DNA from: Termitomyces sp. T153
Taxonomy: Eukaryota; Basidiomycota; Agaricomycetes; Agaricales; Lyophyllaceae
DNA: 64,000 nt
NCBI GenBank assembly: GCA_018296165.2
Contig: JACKQL020000004.1
Span: 930,001 to 994,000 of the forward strand
Reading direction: 5' to 3'
Below the pieces are notes generated by a model. The model did not search any database and was not told the DNA's origin. It was given only the letters and a program-made list of their open reading frames with translations. How positions within the stretch are numbered: the first letter of the stretch is position 1; each line of letters begins with the position of its first letter. The translations under genes and the position numbers were made by a program. Shown one piece after another: positions 22,434 through 31,174 of this stretch.

Positions 22434-22676
22434 TGTTGAGATCATAGGTGCCAGTATTGCTTCACAATGCAGACATCGACCATCACGTGATCATTAGTTT
22501 ATTTTTGCCCCTGGTCATCTCGTGTTCTCTATCTACTGAACACAAGATGCCAGGTATGTGTACTATGTTAACTTACATCAATACCATCTACTGAACATGA
22601 GACGCCAGACACTGGACCATAGTCTACAGCTCATCAGGATACAAGTCTGATCCCTTGCACGTAATCAGCTGCTACA
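22434..22676 (+). repeat. 3' LTR of the Copia element
   Basis: 243 bp, the same length as the 5' LTR, ending CTGCTACA before the ATCAC duplication. See the 5' LTR for the pattern of differences. Confidence 0.92.
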
Positions 22677-22697
22677 ATCACAAATGGGATAAGGGGA

Positions 22698-22710
22698 AGT
22701 CTTGATATTA
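22698..22710 (-). other. Self-complementary primer binding site of element E
   Basis: The minus strand reads TAATATCAAGACT directly next to the LTR end (22711). This is the exact reverse complement of AGTCTTGATATTA, which lies about 30 nt downstream of the TATA box within the same LTR (23363-23351, minus). Tf1/sushi elements prime reverse transcription with the 5' end of their own mRNA in this way. Confidence 0.75.
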
Positions 22711-23730
22711 TGTTAGGTTCCACTGACCATGGGGGCTCAGCTACACTGGGCGAGTCCTTGATAGGCAGACACAATGTCTTGCACTAATAACCTGGCATTT
22801 AGGGAAGGTCTGGACTTCAGAAACCTGTGTAGATAAGTGAGGGGGAGTGGTCCAAACAAGTCCAGGGTGGTCTGGAGAAGTCTAAGACAAGGTACAAAGA
22901 AGGTTTGGACTTCAAAGAGTGTCAGGCACAAGTCTGCAAGCAAGTATTGGAAGTGGGGGGTGAACAGAGGCTATGCAAGTGATGGGAGTGGGGCTGGAGT
23001 TTGATGGGAGATCAATGAATGTTGATGGGTCTTGTGGCTGAGTAATTAGCAAGGTCTAGAGTTGGTTTATAAATGTTCAAGGTTTGTAATCATAGGCATG
23101 GGGTTTGTAATGGTATTAAGGTTTAAGGGACTTGAACATAATAAAGGAAACAGAGTCAAATGAGACAAAACAGAGTTGAGGTGGGATTAAGACAAGAACA
23201 AGAAAAGATTCAAGTGGAGATGTGAAATGATAGTGAGACAATAATGGAGATAGAGACAAGACAAAACCAGGAGACTAAGATAAGAGGAAACATAACATGG
23301 AACACAAAACACAAGAGATAGACAATCAGAAACACATCAGGTAAGGCAAGTAATATCAAGACTAAATACAGGATGCTACTCTATGACTTATACACTGACT
23401 ACTAGGACATCTTCAGGGATGATGGGTCTGGCAGCAGGGCTTGTTGGGGTCATGCAGAGCCAACAGATGTCAGTTGTGATCAAGGAGCAGGCCATGGCAA
23501 TATACTGATGGGATCATGATAGGATCTATTGGGGATGTGGACCATCCCAGGATTATTGTGATGCTCTGGAGTTGGTTGGGTAAGTCAGGATGACAAACTG
23601 GTGATGCACACCAGCATTAGAAACAGTGGGCAAGGGATCCCAGGGGCTTAGGAGAGGCAGGGGGAAGCATCAAAGGCTGTGGAGAAGGTATCAGAGTTAG
23701 CCAGGAGGCCATCAGAGTTTGCTAGAGAAG
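22711..23730 (-). repeat. 5' LTR of element E, distal part
   Basis: 1020 bp of a minus-orientation LTR beginning TGTTAGGTTCCACTGACC on the plus strand. It is interrupted at 23730 by element F and continues at 30074-30205. The two parts sum to 1152 bp, close to the 1155-bp partner LTR at 12137-13291. Confidence 0.85.
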
Positions 23731-24906
23731 TGTCACGACCCGTCCCCCGAAACCCCGCACATCATCCATCAACCCCCCGAACCCCCAAAAAACCCCCAAC
23801 GCTCCGCCGAACTTCCGCCCATGCCCCGCGCCTACTTTGGCTAACTCCGACGCCTCCCCAGCTAACTCCGACGGCCCCCTGGCCAACTTCGGTGCCTGCC
23901 CCGCAGCCACTGACACTTACCCTGGGCCTCCCGAACCCCAAGAACCACCCCCGCTGTTCCCGATCTTCGCCACCCATCATCGACTCAACACCCTGGTTCC
24001 TCCGACCTATTCCGGAGTATCACAACAACCTCAGGGCAACCCGCGTTCTCCAATGATCCCATCAACGTATCAGCATGGCACAATCCTCGATCACAACCGA
24101 CACCCACCCCCTCCGTCAAGCTCCGCCAAGCCCCACCGCCACAGCTGACGTACCCCGAAGTCCTCCGGTAGTCAGTATATAAGTCATCGAGTAGCTCTTC
24201 GTACTCTAGTCTTGATATTGCTTAATGTTACCTATGGTCTGATTGTTTCCTTTTCATGTTTCATGTTTCGTGTCTTGTTTTCTTATCTCAGTCTCCCGGT
24301 CTCATCTCAGTCCCCCAGTCTCATCTCAGTCTCCCGGTCTTATCTCAGTCCCCCAGTCTTGTCTCATCTCCATTTCGTTATCATTCTCGTTATCGTTTTG
24401 TATCTCTATTCGAATCTACTCTCCCATATCAACACCATCCCATTTTGTCTGACGCTGTCTCGGTGACTCCGTCCAACTATTGTGCCCAAGTCTTCATCAA
24501 CCTTAATGACCTCACGAACTCCGCGATCACGATTACAAACCCCGACACTCCTTTACCAGGTCCGAACCTCACTCTTCGCTCAGTCCCGGACTCCATCAGC
24601 TCCAAATGATCTCCCATCAAACCCCGGCTCTGTTCCCATTGATCACACAGCCACCTACTCCCTTGCTTCCGTGAATCTCCCATACGGCCTTCTGCCTGAA
24701 CCCCGCCAAGACCGTCTCGTTTCCTCACAATCCGACTTCTCCGGACCTCCCCGGATCTGTCTGGATCACATCCCCCCAACAATTTGCACAAGCCACCAGG
24801 GCCCGGAACGTCTTCGAGTGTTCGGTTACCAGTGCAAGGGGATCACGCCCGCCTAGTAAGGACTCGCCCAGTGCAGCTGAGCCCCCGGGGTCAGCAGAAC
24901 CTGACA
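23731..24906 (+). repeat. 5' LTR of element F
   Basis: TGTCACGACCCG...AACCTGACA, 1176 bp. TATATAAG is at 24176-24183 and AGTCTTGATATT at 24208-24219, 32 nt downstream, the likely transcript start. The LTR has many CpG sites. Differences from the 3' LTR are mostly CG versus TG or CA. Confidence 0.9.
24176..24219 (+). promoter_or_regulatory. LTR promoter of element F (TATA box and predicted start)
   Basis: TATATAAG followed 32 nt later by AGTCTTGATATT. The same arrangement is conserved in every family copy in the window (LTRs at 13924, 28899 and 57744, and on the minus strand in the two LTRs of E). The start site is inferred from TATA spacing and from the match to the PBS. Confidence 0.6.
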
Positions 24907-24907
24907 T

Positions 24908-24919
24908 AATATCAAGACT
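24908..24919 (+). other. Self-complementary primer binding site of element F
   Basis: AATATCAAGACT begins two bases after the LTR end (one-base gap). It is the reverse complement of AGTCTTGATATT at the predicted mRNA 5' end in the LTR. It does not look like a tRNA 3'-end complement (no TGG start). Confidence 0.75.
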
Positions 24920-27540
24920 CTACCTTACCCCATCTGTGATGCCCGCATTATCTCCGCACACACGATCAAATAACTCCGATGTCTATGGTCTACCCATGCC
25001 TGGAAACCCTTATGATTCATACGGCCCTGTCCAACTTGCTGAGGGACATTGAGTTGCGGGTCCGACACCAAACGTCCCCTCTGCTCCAGTTACTTCCATA
25101 CAATGGCTCCCCCACGGACACCCTCCCCGACTCCCACCCAACCTCCAACCCCTCGTGCAAACCGTCAAATCATCTCCCACCCCATTCTCTCGCACAAAGT
25201 TGACCCCGACATCACCCAAAGAACAACATCCTAAAAAACCTGCCGACCATCCAACCAAATGAGCAACAATGTCTCCGGCACCACGCCAACCCTCTGACAA
25301 ACAATAACACCAACCCGCCGCAAAGCAGTCACCCCTTGCATGAGGATCGCCAACCCGATGAGACCACTGAGAACGCGCTTCTTCAAAGCCCGCCTGTGGA
25401 TCTGCCGACCCACTAGCAACTCCGCAGACCAATGGATGCGATTAAACGCCGACAACATCACCGAACCCTACTATCGACCCCCGACCCTCACCCCGACCCT
25501 CACCCCGACCCCCCCCCCTTTCCGAGGAACTAAACCCTCCGACAACTAGCCCCGAAACCACCGAAATTAAGCTCGGCCCAACCACTCCAACCACCGAACA
25601 AGAACCTCAGACCTAGGCTACGCTCCAACCCCAGGACCTGCTTCCGGGCCTCGATCAATTCGGCCGTCACCTCCGCCCAACAAATGAAGGGGCCCCGACA
25701 CCTCCGACCCGACCCCGACAACCCTGGAACAAGACCAAAACATCCCTGAGCCTCTAGACGTTAATAAGGAGAACCACGGCGCCCCACTCCCGACAAGGGA
25801 CAACTCCAGACCATGCCGCTATTTCACCACCCTCCCCCACACAATCCAGAGCCCCCGACAATGAGGACCCTGGACGCCAAAACCCCCCCTGCATGCCACC
25901 CCCGAGCCTAAACTCCACCACCAGACTATGCCACCTCCCACAAAGGAATCCCCAGCATAGGAGCCACCCCGAACTAACTATAGGAAAAAGGACCCTATAC
26001 AAAGTAGTTCCCTAAGTACTCTAAATTCGCTGACATGTTCATATAAAGGAGGGAGAAGCCCCACCATCATCCAGAAAACGACGATCGGCCGTTTAAGCAA
26101 CCTGACGACCCAAAGGGCACACGCTCCGATATCCTCAAGAAACCTCCCCCACCCAGCTCAACGACCCAAACAACCCCGTGCCAGCCCAAAACTGTCTGAC
26201 CCAGACCCCTCTGAACCCTTCAACACAGCTCCGGACCCTGGCGACACGACTCCAGAGCCTCCGCTCCGACCACGACATTTGATCAAGAGAACTCACGGCG
26301 CCAGCTCGACAATGATGCCTTGGTAGCCCCAACTCCGCAACAGAAATCACCACCCACTCCAAATCCCGTCCCTACACCGGAATATGTCCGCCGAACAGGG
26401 ACCACATCATTGGAGCCTCCAGAAAAGCGAGCAGTGCCTCTCCCCACTGCCACCCCCACACTTGCAACAAATCTCCAGGCCACTCCGGAACACGAATGAA
26501 GAGTACCCTCGACTCTGCCGCATCTCCTGGGAAACCCCACTCCAGTGCCTCCCCACGGCCAACCTCCCTGCCGCCCCAACAACCATGAACAATCAACAAA
26601 TCCCCACCGAGTGACCCTTGTGTTGACTCCGGGACCACCCACTTCTTCCCGATGAAGGAACCACCAACCCCCGGACCTCCAAACTCGAGGAAGTATCAGA
26701 AATACGTAAGACCCCCTTTGTCCGTCTCGGGCTTACCTTTGGTCAGGAGAGCAATGTCACGTAGATGATCCGGAACCCCAAATTTTGGCCCTGGGCCCGA
26801 AGGAACTGGTTGGGGCTGATCACCCCGCATCCTACCCCCTTGGTCATCGACACTCCGGAGCACACCAAAGCACCACTCAAAACATGCCCGCCCCCAGACG
26901 CAACACTCCGAAACACGACCCCGACCCGGACCAACTATGCCGCAAGGATGAACCTCACCTCACCGAACCCCGCCAATGAAGAAGGCCCCGCCGCCCTCAC
27001 CACCAGTGCCGGCATAAGGGCCAGACCATGGGAAGACCTCCATTACCCCCCTGCCAACCGCACTGCCAAGACAACCAAAGCCCTGAACCCGCTGGGCACC
27101 GTGAAAAATTTGAAGGTCCACCCTCCAATACCAATACGGTGCACGTCCCCACCGCAGACAAACGAGAACCCCTACACCCCCAGGCGGAATTTCCAAGAAT
27201 CGAACCCAAATAACACCGCCCAAAATGCCGTGGGACTCCACCAGAGAAATCCCGCCACCCCTGCCGGACCCTGGGAGCCCTCCCTGCGATGCCCTGCCCT
27301 GTCCCGACAAACCCCGGGACTAGCCAGCACAGATGGCACTAGCGGGCATAAACCCCGCCTCTGGGTGCACTAGGGATTCAACTCCCTCTCACACCCCTGC
27401 GTGTTTTGCTTACTTTGCCCTCATACAAAACTAAAATCTCACTTCACATGCCCAGGGACCAAGAAAAGGACATGTTCGCATACAAAAAATTATATATACA
27501 GTAGGCAGGGAAGGCAGCAAGTCCAAGAGCAACAAGAAAC
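24920..27540 (+). pseudogene. Degenerate gag/protease-like region of element F
   Basis: The plus strand aligns in places with the internal region of E (block at 24977-25060, linker at 25970-26040) but is broken by many stops and frame changes. It is very proline-codon rich and CpG-rich. The 203-codon plus frame at 26765-27373 has no motif I recognise. I see no zinc knuckle, D-S/T-G protease or RT signature. This section may be a defective or replaced pol region. Confidence 0.45.
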
Positions 27541-27556
27541 GAGGCCCACACCCATC

Positions 27557-28687
27557 TCACTCCCTCCCCGAACCCCCCAGCAACCCAACCCCCAGGACAA
27601 CCTCCATCTGGGCCCGCACCACCACTAAGATCTCTGCCAACCCCGGCAATGCCTCCCCCGCATCGGCCGCCACCTCCTACCACAACCCCGGGGCCACTGC
27701 ATTGTGCTGCCGGTGCCCCGCCAACAACCTCTCCAATCACGCCATCCCCTGCTGCAACTCCGGAGGCTGGACTGTGGACCCCTGCGTCAACCCGTCCTGA
27801 ATCGACGCGAACGCTGTGGAGGCACCATCCAAGAGGACCCAATGCTCCCGCACCCAGCCTAAAACCAGAAAATGAACCGTCAATAACGAACGGAGGAACG
27901 GGAGACAACTCACAAAGGATCCCTGCGCGACCCAAGGCGGCCTCATTGGCCAACCAATCCTCCCTCCGCCTCGCCACCTCCAGCTCCACCCACAACGCAT
28001 CCCCCTCTGGAACTCGTCCCCACCCCTCCGCTTCCCCCGCGGGCCACCCCTCCATCTGCGCCAGACGCTCCTGCAAACCCCGCACCTCTAATGCTCGCTC
28101 CGTCGCCACGCGCACCGAAGTGTTCCTCTCCCGCTCCATCACTTCCTTCTCTGTCCGCGCCGCATCATGATCCTCCCTCACCCGTCGGAGCTCACCCTCC
28201 CGTACTGCCAATGACGTTGTCAAGGCCTCCACCTGCTTGCGAAGAAAGACCTCCGTGATCGAAGGAATCGGCGCGGGGGGACTCGACGACCGTTCCGAGG
28301 GGGCACCCGGGACAGGAGAAAAAAGGGAGGACTCTGGAGGCCCCGCCGACAACTCGCGCCCATGTGGCCTCTTGCTGGGTCCCGCCCCCGAGGGCGGGGA
28401 GGCTCGACGCTTCCCCCGAACCATCGCCGAGGATGCCCCCTTCCCCTTTGGCAATGCGGGACGAAACTTGGTCCGTTTCGGGACTCCCAGAAAATCCACT
28501 ACTACTACCACGGACGATTCTACAGGAACCCCGTCAACCATCCCGAAAAGAAAAGTCGACATCACTTACGACTCTGGTCCCTGACGCTACCCCGGCGCCA
28601 ACGCTCAAACTCCTCACCCCCACTGTCGTACACCACCACCTCATCTAAATCGGCGGGAGAGACTACTGGAACGCTGGGGGAAGACAT
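27557..28687 (-). pseudogene. Antisense spliced gene inside element F (coiled-coil protein)
   Basis: Model: complement(join(27557..27858, 27914..28519, 28570..28687)), 341 codons. Introns 28520-28569 (50 nt, GTAAGT...TGTAG) and 27859-27913 (55 nt, GTGAGT...TTTTAG) are well formed and their removal keeps one frame. The predicted protein starts MSSPSVPVVSPADLDEVVVY. It has a basic Ser/Pro-rich region (GVPKRTKFRPALPKGKG, then KRPHGRE) and a long coiled coil at about residues 115-215 (VREGELRRVREDHDAA...). It ends with a helical segment including ERLLAGHR. Exon 3 has two in-frame stops, a TGA at about 27736 (CGA expected, gcg-TGA) and a TAG at about 27676. I recall similar proteins beside agaricomycete LTR elements, but the function is unknown. 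It lies between pol and PPT, opposite to the element's own transcript. Confidence 0.68.
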
Positions 28688-28885
28688 GACGAAATTTGGG
28701 AAACCCCGGGGCATGCCCAAAGCTTTTAATTGATTGAGGAGAACCCTGATGAGACGGCGGCTGCGCTTTGACTTCGTCTCCCACGCCACTATCACTCACT
28801 GCGGATTGATCAATATTGCTCGGCTTCGACTCCCACGCCCCGCCGATCCCCGTCCTGCCCCCGCATCTTAAAGGGTCTCGACGCT

Positions 28886-28898
28886 GAAAGGGGGGTGA
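28886..28898 (+). other. Polypurine tract of element F
   Basis: GAAAGGGGGGTGA directly abuts the 3' LTR. This fixes the element's orientation as plus. Confidence 0.7.
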
Positions 28899-30068
28899 TG
28901 TCACAACCCGTCCCCCGAAACCCCGCACATTGTCCATCAACCCCCCGAACCCCCAAAAAACCCCCAACGCTCCGCCAAACTTCCGCCCATGCCCCGCGCC
29001 TACTTTGGCTAACTCCGACGCCTCCCCAGCTAACTCCGACGGCCCCCTGGCCAACTTCGGTGCCTGCCCCGCAGCCACTGACACTTACCCTGGGCCTCCC
29101 GAACCCCAAGAACCACCCCCGCTGTTCCCGATCTTCGCCACCCATCATCAACTCAACACCCTGGTTCCTCCGACCTATTCTGGAGTATCACAACAACCTC
29201 GGGGCAACCCGCGTTCTCCAATGATCCCATCAACATATCAGCATGGCACAATCCTCGATCACAACCGACACCCACCCCCTCCGTCAAGCTCCGCCAAGCC
29301 CCACCGCCACAGCCAACGTACCCCGAAGTCCTCCGGTAGTCAGTATATAAGTCATCGAGTAGCTCTTCGTACTCTAGTCTTGATATTGCTTAACGTTACC
29401 TATGATCTGATTGTTTCCTTTTCGTGTTTCATGTTTTGTGTCTCGTTTTCTTATCTCAGTCTCCCGGTCTTATCTCAGTCCCCTGGTCTCATCTCAGTCT
29501 CCCGGTCTTATCTCAGTCTCCCAGTCTTGTCTCGTCTCCATTTTGTTGTTATCGTTTTGTATCTCTATTCGAATCTACTCTTGTCCCATATCAACACCAT
29601 CCCATTTTGTCTGACGCTGTCTCGGTGACTCCGTCCAACTATTGTGCCCAAGTCTTCATCAACCTTAATGACCTCACGAACTCCGCGATCACGATTACAA
29701 ACCCCGACACTCCTTTACCAGGTCCGAACCTCACTCTTCGCTCAGTCCCGGACTCCATCAGCTCCAAATGATCTCCCATCAAACCCCGGCTCTGTTCCCA
29801 TTGATCACACAGCCACCTACTCCCTTGCTTCCGTGAATCTCCCATACGGCCTTCTGCCTGAACCCCGCCAAGACCGTCTCGTTTCCTCACAATCCGACTT
29901 CTCCAGGCCTCCCCGGATCTGTCTGGATCACATCCCCCCAACAATTCGCACAAGCCACCAGGGCCCGGAACGTCTTCGAGTGTTCGGTTACTAGTGCAAG
30001 GGGATCACGCCCGCCTAGTAAGGACTCGCCCAGTGCAGCTGAGCCCCCGGGGTCAGCAGAACCTGACA
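28899..30068 (+). repeat. 3' LTR of element F
   Basis: TGTCACAACCCG...AACCTGACA, 1170 bp, followed by the AGAAG target duplication. It is nearly identical to the 5' LTR and carries the same TATA and AGTCTTGATATTG blocks. Confidence 0.9.
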
Positions 30069-30073
30069 AGAAG

Positions 30074-30205
30074 TGTCAGAGTTACCTGGAGTGGGTGCCA
30101 TGGGTGAACAAAGGTTGGGGGAGTTGAAGAGGGAGTTGGGGGAGAGCTCCAGGGAAGCAAGGTGACTAGGAACAAGGTCCAGAGTTCTAGTAATGGGTCA
30201 TGACA
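30074..30205 (-). repeat. 5' LTR of element E, proximal part
   Basis: 132 bp that continue the LTR interrupted at 23730 (TGTCAGAGTTACCTGGAGTGG matches the corresponding stretch of the partner LTR at about 13160). It ends GGGTCATGACA, followed by the ATGTT duplication. Confidence 0.85.
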
Positions 30206-30777
30206 ATGTTGTAGCTGCACATAACAATACCAAATGTTTCATGGCCATGAAACTCATGTCAGAGGAGAATACAAAATTCCAGTGACAGATGTCACACCAA
30301 CAAGACAAGAAGGGGCTAGAACAACAGCTAAAGGAGGCACAGAGATGGTCTGATGAAGCTAAAGCTGCTGAAAGCCGACAAAAGGAAGTGGATAAACAGC
30401 TGAAAGAGCATGCATGGGTTGAGAAGATCACAAGAACTGGGCAGAATCTGGTGCTTGATGAGGCTGAGATTAATAAACTCATGCTGGAGAAGCTAAACAA
30501 ACAATTGGATTTCCATTGCGAGCATGAGAATTGGCTGGAATATTGCAATTTGTCATGCAAGAAGGTACCAAAGAAGTCAACTATAGGTCCACGGGCGGCA
30601 AGGGTTTTGGTCCTCAAAGAAGCTGTTTCACGTTATATGGCACGTATTCAGCAAACTGGACCTCAAGCAAAAGAAATTGAATCAATCGGGGGTGTAGAAA
30701 CAGGTCTCCGGCATGAGGAGCAACTCGAGGATGACAGTGCATTATACCTTTCAGATTATGATGATGATTTAGCTTGA

Positions 30778-31174
30778 TATTTTCTAAGTAATGGTACATA
30801 ATAACATTACATATGTTTACCTTGAATCCAGACCGATATATATACTCAGAGGGGCAGAGAAGTCGCATCATACTCGAGAGAATATCGTCAGTCAGAATTG
30901 GCACGGAAATTTAGTGGCTGTACACTTAGTAAGCAACCGCGACCGGTTACAGGCATTGCCAGTCCCCAGTGACTAGTCAATCTCACTGCAATCACTGGTC
31001 AATCTCACTACGTCCAACGGGTTTATAAATTAACCGACATAGTGCACTTAATGGCGTCTCAGTTGAAGACTAATGGAAAGCAAGCCATTTCTCAAGTTCT
31101 CGCTGTGGCAGTTCGAAAAACCATAGTACAATGCCAATGGGAACATGTTCGGAAAAGAATGTTGTCTCTACAAA
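30778..31174. other. Intergenic region between convergent gene ends
   Basis: CpG-containing low-copy sequence between the 3' end of the split coiled-coil gene (plus) and the 3' end of the F-box-like gene (minus). It should hold both 3' UTRs. A short imperfect repeat 'cagtgactagtcaatctcact' / 'caatcactggtcaatctcact' is present at about 30968-31007. Confidence 0.45.

Larger units (their letters stand above)
17444..22676 (+). mobile_element. Complete but inactivated Ty1/Copia retrotransposon
   Basis: 5233 bp: 243-bp LTRs beginning TG and ending CA, 5-bp ATCAC target duplications, a PBS directly after the 5' LTR, a single-frame polyprotein (17833-22404) and a purine-rich PPT next to the 3' LTR. 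Domain order gag, protease, integrase, RT, RNase H is that of Copia. The only lesions seen in the polyprotein are ten TGA codons; no frameshift was found. It sits inside the internal region of element E, so it is younger than E. Confidence 0.93.
23731..30068 (+). mobile_element. Element F: young Tf1/sushi-type Gypsy relative with antisense gene
   Basis: 6338 bp with LTRs of 1176 and 1170 bp, flanked by AGAAG at 23726-23730 and 30069-30073. It inserted into the 5' LTR of E. It keeps abundant CpG, unlike everything around it. The plus-strand internal region begins like element E (DVYG-PMP block, about 24977) and has the LTYKVVP/ADMF linker trace (about 25970-26040), but no recognisable RT, RNase H or integrase. 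It is therefore probably non-autonomous. An intron-containing gene runs antisense at 27557-28687. Confidence 0.88.
12137..30205 (-). mobile_element. Element E: Tf1/sushi-type Ty3/Gypsy retrotransposon, minus strand, nested
   Basis: The whole complex is bounded by LTR termini (minus-strand start TGTCATGACC at 30205, end at 12137) and 5-bp ATGTT duplications. Its 5' LTR is split in two (30205-30074 and 23730-22711) by element F. The PBS lies at 22710-22698. The internal region is 22697-22677 plus 17443-15091 plus 13923-13292, interrupted by Copia and by solo LTR C. The 3' LTR is 13291-12137. Without the passengers E is about 5.3 kb. Minus-strand coding traces are an N-terminal DVYG-PMP block (about 17405-17380), a protease-RT linker LEYYELADMFSKGSKEP (about 16030-15980) and reverse transcriptase (CPDYQGINKALQLKWYPLPLIGN, 13915-13845). 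RNase H and integrase are missing, so E is internally deleted and dead. Confidence 0.85.
11905..30777 (+). pseudogene. Coiled-coil protein gene split by an 18-kb nested retrotransposon
   Basis: Two blocks, about 11905-12136 and 30211-30777, are in the same codon phase. When the element at 12137-30205 and one copy of its ATGTT target repeat are removed, the frame runs through the joint (...KFNAHV then VAAHNNTK...). The 3' block is Glu/Lys/Gln-rich and likely coiled-coil (for example LEQQLKEAQRWSDEAKAAES), ending in an acidic tail DSALYLSDYDDDLA and stop at 30775-30777. Two in-frame TGA codons (12020-12022 and 30283-30285) sit where CGA would restore Arg. The left block starts after a possible splice acceptor (TTGCCAG) next to an older LTR, so the gene's 5' end is missing. 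I do not recognise the family. CpG is kept in the last 200 bp only. Confidence 0.72.

Noticed and set aside
26283..26642. Several 60-140 codon minus-strand frames in element F (24.5-27 kb)
   Set aside because: They are Gly/Trp-rich translations of proline-codon-rich sequence with no motif, splice support or conservation.
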